DNA of 64,000 bases, taken from positions 45,475 through 109,474 of the forward strand of contig JAHABC010000006.1 in the NCBI GenBank assembly GCA_018376535.1, read 5' to 3'. Of the stretch, positions 50,452 to 59,567 are shown one piece after another (within the stretch, counting starts at the first letter, position 1; every line of letters starts with the position of its first letter). This DNA comes from Ruminococcus sp. (GTDB taxonomy: Bacteria > Bacillota > Clostridia > Oscillospirales > Ruminococcaceae). The notes below the pieces were generated by a model. That model saw only the letters and a program-made list of their open reading frames with translations. It was not told the DNA's origin and did no database searches. The position numbers and the translations under genes were made by a program.

Positions 50452-51168
50452 TCACATAATTTTTACTGGGTTAAAGCCTATAAAATCCCCAGATATTAAA
50501 TGAAAGTTAATGCCATCGAATTGACCGTTTATAGCCAAACCATGAAACTTTCTACCGTGCAGATGTCCATAATAGCAATCGGTTATGTTGTGTCTGTAGA
50601 GGACATCTAAGATATCATAGTTATAGTTATTGGCGAATATAGGTGGATAGTGCAAAAATACTATGGGAGTTAATCCCTCAGCCTCTGCTAAAGATATGGA
50701 AACCTCTAAACGTTGAACTTCTCTAGCTAGAACCATATCGTTATTTACTATATGACCTGCTTTATTTTGAGTTTCACCATCTATACTAATCCACCCACGA
50801 GTGCCACATATTGCAAAACTTTCGTACTTATAGAAGTTGTTATGTAATAAGTGCAAGGTATCAAAAGAGTTAGCTTTAAAGAAGTCTGTTACTTTTTTTT
50901 GAGTATTCCAAAAGTAGTCGTGATTACCCTTACCTAAGATTTTAAATCCGTTTAGAGAGTTAAGGAAGTTAAAATCCTCAAAGGCATCGTTAAGAGATTT
51001 AGCCCAAGTAGTATCGCCCATTATAACGATAGTATCGGAGGGTTTAACATTTTTCTGCCAATTGGATTTTAATATATCCACATAACCTTTCCAACCTTGA
51101 AATATTTCCATACTCTTTTCGGGGTGGCTCAATGATAGATGTAAGTCACTTATTACGAACAAGCTCAT
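50452..51168 (-). CDS. Metallophosphoesterase (canonical motifs)
   Basis: 238 residues, calcineurin-like fold with all usual metal motifs: SDLHLSL, IMGDTTWA, GKGNHDYFW, VFLHYPPIF and YYGHLHGRKF. No signal or membrane segment, so cytoplasmic. It starts three bases after the thrC stop on the same strand and is probably co-transcribed. Substrate unknown. Confidence 0.88.
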   Translation of the reverse strand: MSLFVISDLHLSLSHPEKSMEIFQGWKGYVDILKSNWQKNVKPSDTIVIMGDTTWAKSLNDAFEDFNFLNSLNGFKILGKGNHDYFWNTQKKVTDFFKANSFDTLHLLHNNFYKYESFAICGTRGWISIDGETQNKAGHIVNNDMVLAREVQRLEVSISLAEAEGLTPIVFLHYPPIFANNYNYDILDVLYRHNITDCYYGHLHGRKFHGLAINGQFDGINFHLISGDFIGFNPVKIM

Positions 51169-51171
51169 ATA

Positions 51172-52665
51172 TTAAAGTCCCAAATTTTCTAATACAAAGG
51201 ATTTCATATCAGTCTTTTCAATAGAACCTTTGAAACGTCTTTCCTTACCCTTTAACTCTGCTAGGGACTTTGGAATAGGCATATTAGAACGTTCATTTAA
51301 TATGTTTACCATATCATACTCATCTATGTCAGCGACCTTACCATCGATAGCCTCTAGTACACTAGCACTGAACTTATATGGACTAGCTGTAGATGCTATT
51401 ATAGTCTTAGTAGTATCACCAGTTTGAGCCTTATAATCTTGATATACTTTAACGGCAACGGCAGTATGAGTATCGCAAGTGTAACCGTACTTGTCATAGA
51501 TATCTTTAATAGTCTTTTTAGTATCCACATCATCGCAGAAACCACCAAAGAACTCATCTTTAAGAACGGCTTTAACAGTATCGTTTACTTCGTACTTACC
51601 GTTAGTAGCTAGTTGATTGAACCAATCACGAATTAAAGCATCATCTTGACCAGTAACTAAGTAGAGTAATCTTTCTAGGTTACTAGATATTAAAATATCC
51701 ATAGATGGAGAACAAGTAGCATAGAACTCTCTGTTTCTATCGTAGATACCAGTATTTATAAAGTCTGTTAGAACCTTATTAACGTTAGATGCACATATTA
51801 ACTTATCTATAGGAACGCCCATCTTTTTAGCATAATAACCAGCTAATATGTTTCCAAAGTTACCAGTTGGAACTACTATGTTAATCTTTTCGCCCAACTC
51901 TATCTGTTTATCGGCTACTAGTGTTGCATATGCAGATACATAGTATACTATCTGTGGAACTAATCTACCCCAGTTTATAGAGTTAGCACTAGAGAACATA
52001 TATCCACCATTAGATAACTTTTCTTTAACTTCACTATCGGTAAAGATAGCTTTAACACCATTTTGACAGTCATCAAAGTTACCCTTTATAGCACACACTC
52101 CAACGTTGCTACCCTCTTGAGTAGTCATTTGACGCTTTTGCATTGGTGATACGCCATCTTCTGGATAGAATACCATAATTTGAGTACCTTCAACATCTTT
52201 AAAGCCCTCAAGAGCAGCCTTACCAGTATCACCAGATGTTGCTACTAGTATAACTACCTTCTTATCCACGTTTAACTTCTTAATAGATGTAGTTAAAAAG
52301 TATGGTAGTATCTGTAGAGCCATATCTTTAAAAGCACAAGTTGGACCATGCCAGAGTTCTAGCATATAAGTGCCATCAAAAAGATGTGCAATTTCAGCAA
52401 TATTTTCGGTATCGAAGTTTTTAGTACTGTAAGCGTTATCGGTGCAGTAGTGAATTTCTGCATCTGTAAAATCTGTTAGATACTTTTTAAACACGTTGAA
52501 AGCTCTGTCAGCGTAGGACATATTTGCCATAGCACTAATTTCATCAAGAGTAATGCTAGGAATTTCATTAGGTAAGAACAATCCACCCTCAGCAGATATA
52601 CCTTGAGAAATAGCAGTTGCACTATCTACTTTTATTGAGCTATTTCTAGTACTTTTGTAAAACAT
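51172..52665 (-). CDS. thrC: Threonine synthase
   Basis: ThrC converts O-phosphohomoserine to threonine with pyridoxal phosphate. The cofactor lysine is in CAFKDMALQILPYFL; VATSGDTGKAALEGF and VPTGNFGNILAGYYAKKMG bind phosphate and substrate. It is the longer form (497 residues). The start has GGGTGA upstream. It precedes the metallophosphoesterase gene. Confidence 0.95.
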   Translation of the reverse strand: MFYKSTRNSSIKVDSATAISQGISAEGGLFLPNEIPSITLDEISAMANMSYADRAFNVFKKYLTDFTDAEIHYCTDNAYSTKNFDTENIAEIAHLFDGTYMLELWHGPTCAFKDMALQILPYFLTTSIKKLNVDKKVVILVATSGDTGKAALEGFKDVEGTQIMVFYPEDGVSPMQKRQMTTQEGSNVGVCAIKGNFDDCQNGVKAIFTDSEVKEKLSNGGYMFSSANSINWGRLVPQIVYYVSAYATLVADKQIELGEKINIVVPTGNFGNILAGYYAKKMGVPIDKLICASNVNKVLTDFINTGIYDRNREFYATCSPSMDILISSNLERLLYLVTGQDDALIRDWFNQLATNGKYEVNDTVKAVLKDEFFGGFCDDVDTKKTIKDIYDKYGYTCDTHTAVAVKVYQDYKAQTGDTTKTIIASTASPYKFSASVLEAIDGKVADIDEYDMVNILNERSNMPIPKSLAELKGKERRFKGSIEKTDMKSFVLENLGL

Positions 52666-52688
52666 AAAAAATCACCCTTAAAATAAAT

Positions 52689-53084
52689 TTAATATATTGG
52701 AATGTATATTCCAAAGTCAGAGGTATCAAAAGCATTTGGATAGTATTGAATATCCAAGACGTTTTTAAGACCATCTATAATTACTTCAGCGACGTCAAAG
52801 CGTGGTTGAAGTTTTACTATTCGATTACTACAAAAATGAGATGCCGTCTTAACGATACATCTTTTTTTAGCTTTAGTTATGGCTTGTAATCCACTAGATA
52901 CATAGTCAAAGCGTCTAGTTTTCACTTCAATGAACAATATATATTCATTGTCACAAGCTATAATATCTATTTCGCCACCCCGTACGGCATAGTTTCTATA
53001 TGCCACCTCATAGCCCATATTGGATACATAATGACAGACTGCAACTTCTCCAACATTTCCGATATCTTTAGCGTAGCTTATCAT
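52689..53084 (-). CDS. yraN: YraN-family endonuclease-like protein (UPF0102)
   Basis: 131 residues with the restriction-endonuclease-like core of UPF0102: GEIDIIACDNEYILFIEVKTRR (E-D-ExK pattern). The 5' end overlaps the rnhB gene by 17 bases, so it is translationally coupled to it. This pairing is widespread. Its function is unresolved; a nuclease role in DNA uptake or repair has been suggested for the family. Confidence 0.92.
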   Translation of the reverse strand: MISYAKDIGNVGEVAVCHYVSNMGYEVAYRNYAVRGGEIDIIACDNEYILFIEVKTRRFDYVSSGLQAITKAKKRCIVKTASHFCSNRIVKLQPRFDVAEVIIDGLKNVLDIQYYPNAFDTSDFGIYIPIY

Positions 53085-53685
53085 AGAACTTCTTTAAAAA
53101 TGATGGTCTATGAATTTCACATTCGCCAAACTCCTCAAGTTTTTGATAGTGTAGCTTAGTGCCATATCCCTTATGCTTGTCAAAGGCGTAGTTTGGATAT
53201 TTGTTAGCCATATCTAACATATACCTATCCCTAGATACCTTTGCTAATATAGATGCCCCTGCAATACTAAAAGATTTTCCATCACCTTTTACTATGCTCT
53301 GTACGGGAATATCTAAATTAGGTATCTTATTGCCATCTACTAGGACTAAATCGGGCTTAATGGATAAGCCATCTATAGCACGTTTCATAGCCAACATACT
53401 GGCATTTAAGATGTTCAAGTGTTCAATCTCATCAACCGATGCAGTAGCCACACAATAACACACACACTTAGATATCACTTCATCATACAAGATATCACGC
53501 TTCTTAGCTGAAAGTTTTTTGCTATCGTTCAAGCCATCGATGTAGGTTGTTTCATCAAAGATTACAGCCCCAGCAAAGACTTCACCAGCAAGACAACCTC
53601 TACCAGCCTCATCTACGCCACATATAATCTTATGATGTTTTCTAAATTCGCTATCAAAAGCGATTAAATCGTTAGATATATTCAT
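53068..53685 (-). CDS. rnhB: Ribonuclease HII
   Basis: RNase HII cuts RNA in RNA-DNA hybrids, including single ribonucleotides. Catalytic acids are in CGVDEAGRGCLAGEVFAGAV, and later LVDGNKIP and ASILAKVSRDR. 205 residues. Downstream of ylqF by 15 bases and overlapped by yraN; part of the rplS-lepB-ylqF-rnhB-yraN order common in Firmicutes. Confidence 0.96.
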   Translation of the reverse strand: MNISNDLIAFDSEFRKHHKIICGVDEAGRGCLAGEVFAGAVIFDETTYIDGLNDSKKLSAKKRDILYDEVISKCVCYCVATASVDEIEHLNILNASMLAMKRAIDGLSIKPDLVLVDGNKIPNLDIPVQSIVKGDGKSFSIAGASILAKVSRDRYMLDMANKYPNYAFDKHKGYGTKLHYQKLEEFGECEIHRPSFLKKFYDKLR

Positions 53686-53699
53686 AATACCGTCCTTTA

Positions 53700-54581
53700 C
53701 TAATCGGCAGATGCGACAGACTTTGGAGTTTCTAAAGTAATCTTACCCAACTTACCGCCTCTAAACTCGTCCATGACCATAATAGAGGTTCTTTCAGTAT
53801 TTACTTCACCACCAGAGATTAACATACCTCTCTTTCTGCCAACCTTTTCTAATAGAGAAATTCCGTTATCATCTGGAGATATATCTATCTTATAGCGTTC
53901 TATTAAAGCCTTTGGATAGCTTTGCGATAAGTTTTCTAACAACATCATAGATAGAGTTTCAAGGTCTATAACATCATCTTTAACAGCTCCCGTGAAAGCT
54001 AACTTATGAGCAACAGTCTGGTCTTCAAACTTAGGCCAAAGAACCCCAGGCATATCTAACATTTCGACGTTTTCACCAAACTTAACCCACTGCTTAGTAC
54101 GAGTAACTCCAGGACGGTCTTCAACTTTAGCACGTTTTCCACCAGCCATCTTGTTAATAAAAGAGGACTTTCCAACGTTAGGAATACCCACTATCATAAT
54201 TTTAAGTGGAACTCCTACCATGCCTTTACTTTCACGTTTAGCAATCAAGTCGTTAAGCACCTGATTTTTTAAAGTAGGCAAGAAGTTTTTAACTCCCTTA
54301 CCACTTTTGCAATCTATAGGAAGCACGGCAGATACTCCCAACTTTTTATAGTAGTCAATCCATTGATTAGTAACGTTAGGGTCAGCTAAATCGGATTTGT
54401 TAAGCAATAGCATCTTAGGTTTGCCTTTAACTAGCCTATCCATTTCGGGATTTCTACTAGAAAAAGGGATTCTAGCATCTAAGATTTCCACAACTCCATC
54501 GACTAAAGATAGATTTTCTTTAATCATTCTACGAGTCTTAGCCATGTGTCCTGGAAACCATTGGATATTTTTAACTTCCAT
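53700..54581 (-). CDS. ylqF: Ribosome biogenesis GTPase YlqF/RbgA
   Basis: RbgA is a circularly permuted GTPase for late 50S assembly. Motif order is permuted: LLNKSDLAD (G4) comes before GIPNVGKSSFINKM (G1) and EMLDMPGVLWP (G3). The start WFPGHMAKTRRM is characteristic. I chose ATG at 54581 after AAAGGTG; the frame start at 54593 has no site. About 293 residues. Confidence 0.95.
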   Translation of the reverse strand: MEVKNIQWFPGHMAKTRRMIKENLSLVDGVVEILDARIPFSSRNPEMDRLVKGKPKMLLLNKSDLADPNVTNQWIDYYKKLGVSAVLPIDCKSGKGVKNFLPTLKNQVLNDLIAKRESKGMVGVPLKIMIVGIPNVGKSSFINKMAGGKRAKVEDRPGVTRTKQWVKFGENVEMLDMPGVLWPKFEDQTVAHKLAFTGAVKDDVIDLETLSMMLLENLSQSYPKALIERYKIDISPDDNGISLLEKVGRKRGMLISGGEVNTERTSIMVMDEFRGGKLGKITLETPKSVASAD

Positions 54582-54623
54582 AATAAAAATCACCTTTCAT
54601 TTTATAGTATGTAAACAAAAGGA

Positions 54624-55325
54624 TTAATCTAATGGACCGAAACTTTCAAGAGGAGAGATTCTTAATATAACCTTTCCGATAATGCTATCGATTGGAACTA
54701 GACCAATCTCACTACTACGGCTATCTTTAGATACGCCTCTATTGTCGCCCATAACGAAAACATAACCCTCTGGAATGGTTATAGGATATTCAAATGAACC
54801 ATGATTCTGCAAAGTAAGGTCGTTAATATAAGGTTCATTAATAACTGTACCATCTATATATACGTTACCAGTATCAAAGTCTATATCTATGGTTTGACCA
54901 GCCACTGCGATTACTCTTTTAACGATAGTCTTTTCTAAGCCATTAGTTTCGACCACATCGTCAGCGTTACCGTCATTATCAGTATCTTCCAAAAGGTGAG
55001 CATTTTTATTATCTATGATAATAATATCTTTTTGCTTTGGATTGTTATAAAAAGTTGAAGATACTATTAACTTATCATCATCTTCCAAAGTTGGAACCAT
55101 GGAAGTTCCCTCAACTGAAGCAATCTTAAATAAGAATGTAAATACTAATATTACTGTAAATATCGAAAACAATACGGACTCAACCATATCGCAAAATTCA
55201 TTTAAAACATTCTTTTGAGGTTTTTCCTCATCGTTGGAAGTTTGAATATTAATATCTTTATTTAAATCGTCTTGACTTTCATCAAGGTTATTTGAGTTAT
55301 CATTGTTACCATTCATATCGTTCAT
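54624..55325 (-). CDS. lepB: Signal peptidase I
   Basis: Cleaves signal peptides at the outer membrane face. The acidic N-terminal tail (residues 1-45, Asn/Asp-rich) is followed by one membrane helix (about 50-70). Catalytic Ser is in VEGTSMVPTLEDDD, Lys in EKTIVKRVIAVAGQ, and MGDNRGVSKDSR is box E. 233 residues. Lies between rplS and ylqF. It could serve the many exported proteins in this window. Confidence 0.95.
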   Translation of the reverse strand: MNDMNGNNDNSNNLDESQDDLNKDINIQTSNDEEKPQKNVLNEFCDMVESVLFSIFTVILVFTFLFKIASVEGTSMVPTLEDDDKLIVSSTFYNNPKQKDIIIIDNKNAHLLEDTDNDGNADDVVETNGLEKTIVKRVIAVAGQTIDIDFDTGNVYIDGTVINEPYINDLTLQNHGSFEYPITIPEGYVFVMGDNRGVSKDSRSSEIGLVPIDSIIGKVILRISPLESFGPLD

Positions 55326-55355
55326 AAAAGCACCTCCGAAATTTTACAGTATAGC

Positions 55356-55378
55356 AAAAAAGGGACTTAACGTCCCTC
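55356..55378 (-). terminator. Terminator of rplS
   Basis: Reading minus, AGGGACGTTAAGTCCCT stem-loop followed by TTTTTT. A second stem, GACGGT/ACCGTC, lies between it and rplS. Confidence 0.85.
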
Positions 55379-55418
55379 TTTTACAATGAGAAAGACGGTA
55401 TCAAATGACCGTCCAAAA

Positions 55419-55763
55419 TTAACGGATAGCCTCTTTAACCTTAGCAGCCTTACCCACTCTATCACGAAGATAATATAGCTTAGCTCTACGAACTTTACCT
55501 TTTCTAACGATTTCAACCTTATCAACGATAGGAGAATGTACTGGGAATACTCTTTCAATGCCACAACCGTGAGCAACACGTCTAACAGTGAAAGTTTCGT
55601 TAATTCCACCATGTTTCTTAGCGATAATAGTACCTTCAAAAACTTGAAGTCTGTACTTTTCGCCTTCCTTAATTTTTACATAAACCTTAACAGTATCACC
55701 AATGCAAAGTTCAGGTGTTTCAGCCTTTAAGCTGTCTTGAGAAATAAGTTTTAATGCGTCCAT
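55419..55763 (-). CDS. rplS: Ribosomal protein L19
   Basis: 114 residues, 50S subunit protein at the 30S interface. The N-terminal MDALKLISQDSLKAE and VYVKIKEGEKYRLQVFEGTII, then GGINETFTVRRVAHGCGIERVFPVHSP and the basic KVRRAKLYYLRDRVGKAAK are typical. ATG at 55763 follows AGGAGG by nine bases; the frame start at 55814 is too early. A long leader with an 8-base-pair stem precedes it, possibly an L19 autoregulatory element. Confidence 0.97.
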   Translation of the reverse strand: MDALKLISQDSLKAETPELCIGDTVKVYVKIKEGEKYRLQVFEGTIIAKKHGGINETFTVRRVAHGCGIERVFPVHSPIVDKVEIVRKGKVRRAKLYYLRDRVGKAAKVKEAIR

Positions 55764-55972
55764 TATAAAAAACCTCCTAAATAATTTCCAAGCGTTCCAA
55801 ACATATACTATCATTTAACTGTAAGTCAAGCGAAACTCCACCATTTCTAATATTGTTTCTTCCTACCAAAATACTATGCAGAAGAACACTTGATTTAATG
55901 TCATAATAAATAATTAATGGCATTAACCCTCATTGAACTTTTAGAGTACAAGTTCAACGGATTTCAAATGCT
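55764..55972 (-). promoter_or_regulatory. Long rplS leader, possible L19 leader element
   Basis: About 200 bases of leader. Reading minus, TTGAACTT pairs with AAGTTCAA around an eight-base loop near 55930-55960. Ribosomal protein leaders with autoregulation are known for L19 in Firmicutes; whether this is one needs a covariance search. Confidence 0.4.
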
Positions 55973-55977
55973 TTATT

Positions 55978-56006
55978 ATCATAACATATATTAAAAAAAA
56001 TTGCAA
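55978..56006 (-). promoter_or_regulatory. Promoter of rplS
   Basis: Reading minus, TTGCAA (56001-56006), 17 bases, TATGAT (55978-55983). Confidence 0.7.
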
Positions 56007-56050
56007 GTGTTTTTTCTAAAAAAGTGGATATTTTTTTTAAATCTTTAAGT

Positions 56051-56746
56051 TTAAATGAAGTCTTTGCCATCAGCATTTAAGATTTTATCTCTAGTGTAGT
56101 GTACGTTGGATATAGCAACCCCACAAGTTTCCATAAACTTATCGCCTATTAGACTAGGATTTATATTTAAACTGTTACCCGCTGGAAGTCTTACCGATAC
56201 TATTAAACAGTTATCCTCTAGTGAGGTGTTTAGCACGTTGATATGTGGTTTTAAATCTGTTTCGACTAACTGTTTTTTCTTATTCTTTTTATAGGTTATA
56301 ATCTTATCTTGAGATATAAACTTGTCAAACTCTGTAAGTAGTTCCGTTGGATTTTCTGTAGTAAACCTTATGGAAAAGTCACTAAAGGATATATCTTTCA
56401 TCTTCATTACTGGATAGTATACTTTAACTATCTGTAGACCCTCTGGCATAACCTTTTGGATACGTTCCTCTAGTTCTGATAGAGGGATATCCTCAGTAAT
56501 ACGGAACTCCATGACTTCACAAGAACTTTCAAAACCTAGCGATAGTGCTAATGCAAAGGTTATATACACTCTTTGATTGAATCCTTGAGTATACCATATT
56601 GGAAGTTTAGCACGTTTAAAGGCTCTTTGCATAGCTCTGTATAGGTCAAGGTGAGAAATATATCTAGCACGGTCTTTTTTAGTAAACACTGCTCTAATAT
56701 CCAAGAAGTTATCGGTAGCATTTGGATTTTTACCTTTAATACTCAA
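56051..56746 (-). CDS. DUF2344 protein partnered with radical SAM (TIGR03936-like)
   Basis: 231 residues. The motif RYISHLDLYRAMQRAFKRA and GFNQRVYITFALALSLGFES are typical of the DUF2344 family, which accompanies the TIGR03960 radical SAM protein and is sometimes fused to it. I chose TTG at 56746, six bases after GGGAGGG; it overlaps the radical SAM stop by 11 bases, so coupling is likely. The pair may modify tRNA or another macromolecule; no function is established. Confidence 0.9.
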   Translation of the reverse strand: MSIKGKNPNATDNFLDIRAVFTKKDRARYISHLDLYRAMQRAFKRAKLPIWYTQGFNQRVYITFALALSLGFESSCEVMEFRITEDIPLSELEERIQKVMPEGLQIVKVYYPVMKMKDISFSDFSIRFTTENPTELLTEFDKFISQDKIITYKKNKKKQLVETDLKPHINVLNTSLEDNCLIVSVRLPAGNSLNINPSLIGDKFMETCGVAISNVHYTRDKILNADGKDFI

Positions 56747-58577
56747 AACAAGCCCTCCCAACTGCCTTATTCACGCCACAATTTGCACACTGTAGCCTAC
56801 AATTCTTAGTGACAATCTGTTGATTTACTGCCTTAGAATGTTCTCTAATAAAGAAATCTTTAGATACCAGATAGTCTAAATGTTCCCAAGGTAGAACCTC
56901 ATCGTAGGGACGTAGACGGTTAGCATAAAACTCCATGGATAAGTTACACTTTTCAAAAGCAGATTTCCAAACGTCGAACTTAAAATGCTCGTCCCAACTA
57001 TCGAACTTAGCACCATTCTTCCAAGCCTCGAATATTACTGCCGATAGTCTTCTATCACCACGAGCAAGTACGCCCTCTAGTATAGAAGTGTTTGGTGAAT
57101 GGTAACTAATCTTTAAGCCTTTTATAGCGTTATCTAGCAATAAAGATTGTCTATGTTGTATCTGTTCACGAGTTATTTGGGGTTCAAATTGAAAAGGTGT
57201 GAACGGCTTAGGTACAAACGTGGATACACTAGCCGATATCTGTACCTTACCTTTAGGTCTATTGGATATAGAATAGTATAAATCCATAATACGCTTAGAT
57301 AGTTCTACTATACCGATAATATCGTCATCAGTTTCAGTAGGAAGACCCATCATGAAGTATAACTTTACACTAGAGTATCCACCCTCAAAAGCTATACGGC
57401 AAGTGTTCATAATTTCTTCTTCCGAAACGTTCTTATTGATAACATCTCTTAGCCTTTGTGTAGAGGCTTCTGGGGCGAACGTCAAGCCACTCTTTTTGAC
57501 GGTGCTAATGCTCTTTAATAGATTATCGGTAAAGTTATCCACTCTTAAAGATGGTAACGATAGGTTTATCTTTTCATCGTCCGTATACTCTATTAGTTTG
57601 TGTAGCATAGGTTCTATTTCGGAATGGTCGCTAGTACTCAAAGATGCCAAAGATACCTCCTCATAGCCAGTATTTTCGCATAGTGCTTTAGTTTGCGAAT
57701 ATATACTATCGGAGGTTTTTTCTCTAAATGGACGGTATATAAATCCTGCTTGACAGAACCTACACCCACGAATACAACCCCTTAGCACCTCTACAGATAT
57801 TCTATTATGGACTATATCGGAATATGGTACTACAAACATATCGGGATAGTATACCTTGTCGAAATCTTTAATAATTCTCTTTCTAATGGTCTTTGGAGCG
57901 TTTCCTTTTGGCGTTATAGACTTTATAGTACCATCTGAGTGGTATTGAACATCATATAACGATGGAACATATATTCCCTCAATTTGACAGGCTTTGTTCA
58001 AAAATTCTGACTTACTTGCCCCTTGATGTTTCATATCGTTGTATAAGTCCATAAGTTCAAGATTTACTTCCTCACCTTCGCCTAGTATGAATAGGTCAAA
58101 GAAGTCTGCAAGGGGTTCAGGATTACAGACGCATGGACCTCCTGCAATCACTAGTTGAGTTAGTTTATCGCCTCTGTCTTTAGCGAATATAGGAATTTGA
58201 GCCAAATCCAACATATTTAAAATGTTAGTAAAAGATAACTCATACTGTAGAGTAAATCCAATAAAGTCGAACTCTTTAATAGGGTCTAGACTTTCCAAGG
58301 CGTACAATGGAATGTTATTCTCTCGCATTAGATTTTCAAAATCCACATTAGGAGCGAACACTCTTTCGCACCAATAGTTATCACGATTGTTAGTAATAGA
58401 GTATAGTATCTTCATACCCAAGTGTGACATTCCGATAGTATAAGTATCTGGGAAACAGAAAGCAAAACGAACATCTACTTTAGATTTATCTTTAACTATG
58501 CTACCCATTTCGCCACCAATATACTGCGATGGCTTTTCTGCTTTTAACAGAATATCTTCAATATTTTTTGGTATCAT
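56736..58577 (-). CDS. B12-binding-like radical SAM protein (TIGR03960 family)
   Basis: 613 residues: an N-terminal cobalamin-binding-like Rossmann domain (FCFPDTYTIGMSHLGMKIL) and a radical SAM domain whose 4Fe-4S cysteines are in RGCIRGCRFCQAGF (CxxxCxxC). A C-terminal CRLQCANCGVN adds extra cysteines. The gene directly precedes its DUF2344 partner. Widespread in Clostridia; reaction unknown. Confidence 0.93.
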   Translation of the reverse strand: MIPKNIEDILLKAEKPSQYIGGEMGSIVKDKSKVDVRFAFCFPDTYTIGMSHLGMKILYSITNNRDNYWCERVFAPNVDFENLMRENNIPLYALESLDPIKEFDFIGFTLQYELSFTNILNMLDLAQIPIFAKDRGDKLTQLVIAGGPCVCNPEPLADFFDLFILGEGEEVNLELMDLYNDMKHQGASKSEFLNKACQIEGIYVPSLYDVQYHSDGTIKSITPKGNAPKTIRKRIIKDFDKVYYPDMFVVPYSDIVHNRISVEVLRGCIRGCRFCQAGFIYRPFREKTSDSIYSQTKALCENTGYEEVSLASLSTSDHSEIEPMLHKLIEYTDDEKINLSLPSLRVDNFTDNLLKSISTVKKSGLTFAPEASTQRLRDVINKNVSEEEIMNTCRIAFEGGYSSVKLYFMMGLPTETDDDIIGIVELSKRIMDLYYSISNRPKGKVQISASVSTFVPKPFTPFQFEPQITREQIQHRQSLLLDNAIKGLKISYHSPNTSILEGVLARGDRRLSAVIFEAWKNGAKFDSWDEHFKFDVWKSAFEKCNLSMEFYANRLRPYDEVLPWEHLDYLVSKDFFIREHSKAVNQQIVTKNCRLQCANCGVNKAVGRACFEY

Positions 58578-58641
58578 AATAACCTCCGTGTAATATGTTA
58601 TTATAACAATTATATCACACTACAAGATGTTTTTCAAGCTA

Positions 58642-58702
58642 TAGAAAAAGTGTACAAGGCATATCTCATAGTTATGTGGTTTGATAGGTAATCTTGTACA
58701 CT
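58642..58702 (-). terminator. Terminator of the spoIVF-like pair
   Basis: Reading minus, AGTGTACAAG (58693-58702) pairs perfectly with CTTGTACACT (58649-58658) around a 34-base loop, followed by TTTTTC. Confidence 0.75.
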
Positions 58703-58721
58703 ATAAAACTATAAACTGTTC

Positions 58722-58826
58722 TCTATTAACTAATTATCTATGAATTATTATATATTATTTATTAATTATTAATTAATTAATTAGTAACTATCAATTATTA
58801 TTTATTATTTATTAATTATTAATTGT
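58722..58826. repeat. Low-complexity AT tract with repeated TTATTTATTAATTATTAATT
   Basis: Nearly pure A and T. The 20-base unit TTATTTATTAATTATTAATT occurs near 58756 and again near 58806. It supplies the last codons and stop of the M50 gene. A similar but shorter tract lies at 10240-10300. Confidence 0.85.
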
Positions 58827-59233
58827 ACTACGTCAAAGCCATCTAGGGATTTTATAGGCAAAGCGTTGAAAACTCCCAACGACAGACTGACGTACGCTAC
58901 ACTATACATGGATTGTATATTAAATACAAATACTATAGCCGTCAAGATAAAGTTACTTAAACACCCAGATATCATAATTATAATGTCGCACTTTTTAGAT
59001 AACATTCTATCGTAGATGGGTACTATCTTTATGCCAGTACCTCCGAACTCTATGGATTTTATCTTTCTACCGTAGATAGTCATTGGGATAATGTGTCCCA
59101 TTTCGTGTATCAGACAAGCTATGAACATTGGCAACATTAACTTTTCGTGTCCCAGTAGATACATCATGGCCCATAGTAGAAAGAATGAGAAATCCAACCT
59201 ATACGTTACCGACTTAACTTTGAACTCTATCAT
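58805..59233 (-). CDS. M50-family membrane metalloprotease, SpoIVFB-like, short
   Basis: 142 residues. Zinc site LIHEMGHIIPM (HExxH) and the second site NALPIKSLDGFDVVQLI (the LDG motif) are both present, between membrane helices. SpoIVFB homologues run on for about 50-100 more residues; here the frame ends in the AT-rich tract just after the LDG motif, so the C-terminal helix is missing. It overlaps the upstream 87-residue gene by 20 bases. SpoIVFB cleaves pro-sigma-K in Bacillus. Whether this copy works is uncertain. Confidence 0.85.
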   Translation of the reverse strand: MIEFKVKSVTYRLDFSFFLLWAMMYLLGHEKLMLPMFIACLIHEMGHIIPMTIYGRKIKSIEFGGTGIKIVPIYDRMLSKKCDIIIMISGCLSNFILTAIVFVFNIQSMYSVAYVSLSLGVFNALPIKSLDGFDVVQLIINK

Positions 59234-59477
59234 ATAGCCACACTAGAGCATCTTGCAAAGTAGTAGAAAAGTCTACTGTAGTTTGATGTTTAAAAGTATC
59301 TATTATGTACGAACTAACCTCTGGATTGAATATGTTTAATATAAAAACTCCCGTCAATATGGCGATACATAGTATTATCTGAGTTACTAAAACATCGGTT
59401 ATATGTTGAGGATTATCTTCTAAAGTTTCAAAGCTATCCGATTGAAATTCCTCTTGATTAATATTTAAAGTATCCAA
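59214..59477 (-). CDS. Small membrane protein, SpoIVFA-like position
   Basis: 87 residues: acidic N-terminus, one membrane helix (about residues 33-52), then a short external tail ending WLYDRVQS. It overlaps the M50 protease gene, the position of SpoIVFA in the spoIVF operon, and the layout fits SpoIVFA without its M23-like external domain. I see no motif that proves the relation. It is probably the partner of the protease next to it. Confidence 0.6.
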   Translation of the reverse strand: MDTLNINQEEFQSDSFETLEDNPQHITDVLVTQIILCIAILTGVFILNIFNPEVSSYIIDTFKHQTTVDFSTTLQDALVWLYDRVQS

Positions 59478-59504
59478 AAAAGTTCCTCCCTAGTATAATT
59501 TTAG

Positions 59505-59533
59505 TTTACAGATTAGGTTTTCTATGATATAAT
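59505..59533 (+). promoter_or_regulatory. Promoter of the aro operon
   Basis: TTTACA (59505-59510), 17 bases, TATAAT (59528-59533), 35 bases before aroB. Confidence 0.75.
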
Positions 59534-59567
59534 ATTAATATCAAATATTTAGAAAAAGGTGATTTTT

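Noticed and set aside
55367..55639. 90-residue frame overlapping rplS
   Set aside because: Out-of-frame shadow of the L19 gene.
58722..58826. AT-rich repeat as a replication origin or CRISPR-like array
   Set aside because: No DnaA boxes, spacers or regular repeat period; simple low-complexity sequence fits better.
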